Below, piece after piece: positions 63,201 through 64,000 of a DNA stretch of 64,000 bases. A program made the translations under genes and the position numbers. The number at the start of each line of letters is the position of its first letter. Positions within the stretch are counted from its first letter, which is position 1. Origin of the DNA: Coffea arabica (lineage: Eukaryota > Streptophyta > Magnoliopsida > Gentianales > Rubiaceae); assembly GCF_036785885.1 (NCBI RefSeq), contig NC_092323.1, positions 5,062,501-5,126,500 on the forward strand. The letters are read 5' to 3'. The notes beneath the pieces were generated by a model. It had not been told where the DNA came from. It searched no databases and saw nothing but the letters and a program-made list of their open reading frames with translations.

Positions 63201-64000
63201 ATTTTACAGCACTAAAAACAAACCCTATCTTCAAGGTGGCACCAAGCAGAAAATGGAAGTGAACAAAAGGAGAGGGATGATAAAGTACCTTGATGAGGAC
63301 GCCTGAACAGCTGTTGAACTCAATGTGACAATTTGTTGGAGTCGATTATTACATAATTCACCAAAGTAAGCTTTCAATCCATTGACTTTCAAATAAGCAC
63401 TATGTGAAACACGCTCTTGACAGCAATAAATTTGATTAGTTGAATTAGGAATGTCAATGTTTAGAGGCTCCTCTAATTTAAGACCACTGGGTGCCCCATC
63501 AAAAATGACTGTCAACCCAGTTGATACCGTAGAATTAGATGCAAGATTTGGTGAAACCACAAGTTTAATGTCGTCAACATCAAATACAAGTGTTAATTCA
63601 TCTTTCTTGCTTATAGAATATAAATCTGCATTTTCACCAAGAAACCCCTGTGTTTCAAATGAAAGCCTAATTCTGGGCCCAGCAATCATCATACCAACTT
63701 GAAATTTTTTTTGTGGAACCAGTTTAACCATTGCTGTTTCAATTTGGCACAAAACAGACTTGTATCTAGGACTTAAATCAACCACAGGTAAATGCTCGCA
63801 GGTTGCTTTAAGATGTAGATCGCCATCTGTCCCATTTCTGCAACTCATCCTCCTAAGAGCCTGCTGAATCTGTAGATAGATCACAGCTGATGACAAAAAT
63901 GATGAGGTTTTCAATACAAAGTTTGATCTTCCAACCACCATCAACACTTCACAACTCCCATACGTAGGATTCTTGGCACTTTGATCAATCAAAGAACAGT
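42294..64000 (-). CDS. VPS13-family lipid-transfer protein (SHRUBBY-like), C-terminal 35 exons
   Basis: Large bridge-like proteins of this family move lipids between organelle membranes. The exons (complement) are 42294..42629, 43644..43787, 43996..44079, 44256..44378, 44467..44562, 44645..44727, 45772..45920, 46000..46106, 46289..46378, 46534..46662, 46819..46986, 47121..47237, 48112..48434, 49394..49490, 49571..49999, 50096..50354, 50566..50652, 50741..50826, 50898..51175, 51245..51661, 52465..52678, 52772..52809, 53511..53786, 54187..54335, 54967..55061, 56722..56817, 56917..57034, 57121..57788, 58732..58856, 58939..59065, 59626..60143, 60217..60484, 60644..61453, 62026..62140 and 63289..64000 (open at the edge). 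All phases agree, for about 2,640 residues. Hallmarks: the central adaptor-binding region with FPPELGAYLPPNSRRSWFM, and the C-terminal YALRAIYIAKGSPLLPPAF, GSTKR-like GFSGTKRYFGDLGKT and GFRQGILKLAMEPSLLG blocks. The end EHLFVSFAIRFLRKQAGKV suggests the Arabidopsis SHRUBBY type rather than the VPS13M types, from memory. The N-terminal lipid-groove start is outside the window. Confidence 0.93.
44793..44923 (+). mobile_element. SINE-like insertion with perfect 16-bp target duplication in a VPS13 intron
   Basis: A ~131-bp insert is flanked by AAGTTGGTTTCCCAAA on both sides (44777..44792 and 44924..44939). It contains an A-box-like TGGCCAGGGGAGGG region (44815) and a B-box-like GGGTTCGAATC near 44864, and ends in a G- then A-rich tail. 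These are features of tRNA-derived SINEs. It lies in the intron between exons 44645..44727 and 45772..45920, antisense to VPS13. Confidence 0.75.
54053..54187. repeat. Duplication at the 5' end of a VPS13 intron
   Basis: Two ~45-bp copies (about 54053..54097 and 54143..54187) share AGTATGCAGCAGAAAAAGGG and ACTTTTAC. The second copy abuts exactly the splice donor of the exon 54187..54335 (minus strand). Confidence 0.7.
62445..62485. repeat. AT microsatellite pair in a VPS13 intron
   Basis: Runs of (TA)n on both sides of GTACGTA form a self-complementary stretch in the intron between exons 62026..62140 and 63289..64000. Confidence 0.7.

Overview
The window is plant nuclear DNA, most likely from a eudicot. 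The genes have many GT-AG introns in an AT-rich background, with long intergenic stretches full of miniature transposons, and the families are plant-specific (PLATZ, COR413, NPH3, wall-associated kinase-like, plant VPS13). I cannot fix the species. No operons, CRISPR arrays, rRNA or credible tRNA genes were seen.

Layout. 1-473 (+): the 3' end of a PLATZ-type zinc-binding transcription factor gene with a 1-bp frameshift near its end. 515-1869: a non-autonomous Mutator-like element (Pack-MULE type) with ~290-bp terminal inverted repeats, a perfect 9-bp target duplication and a captured EXO70 gene fragment. 4769-7321 (-): COR413 plasma-membrane cold-response protein. 10412-12803 (-): NPH3/RPT2-family BTB protein. 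18288-18482 (-): a small Cys-rich protein. 19659-22679 (-): NASP-type histone H3 chaperone. 24995-25492 (+): a predicted plastid protein built on five heptads. 25930-30512 (-): WAKL14-like receptor kinase. 30.6-38.0 kb: gene-poor and rich in MITEs, SINE-like remnants and AT palindromes. 38062-39426 (+): a five-exon gene for a basic 182-residue nuclear, probably nucleolar, protein, with a telo-box/site II promoter. 40668-40994 (-): a small plant protein. 42294 to the right edge (-): 35 exons of a VPS13 lipid-transfer protein (SHRUBBY-like), about 2,640 C-terminal residues, with its 5' end outside the window.

The genes do not form a pathway; they are ordinary dispersed eukaryotic genes. I inferred splice sites by hand from GT/AG signals, reading phase and family similarity. 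For COR413, NPH3, NASP, WAKL, the 182-residue gene and all 35 VPS13 exons, the phases add up without a break.

The most interesting items are the EXO70-carrying Pack-MULE 41 bp downstream of the frameshifted PLATZ stop, a SINE-like insertion with a perfect 16-bp target duplication in a VPS13 intron, a pair of equal-length 160-bp MITEs, a ~250-bp AT hairpin inside a larger TIR element, and several small unassigned plant genes. I found no clearly novel multi-gene system.
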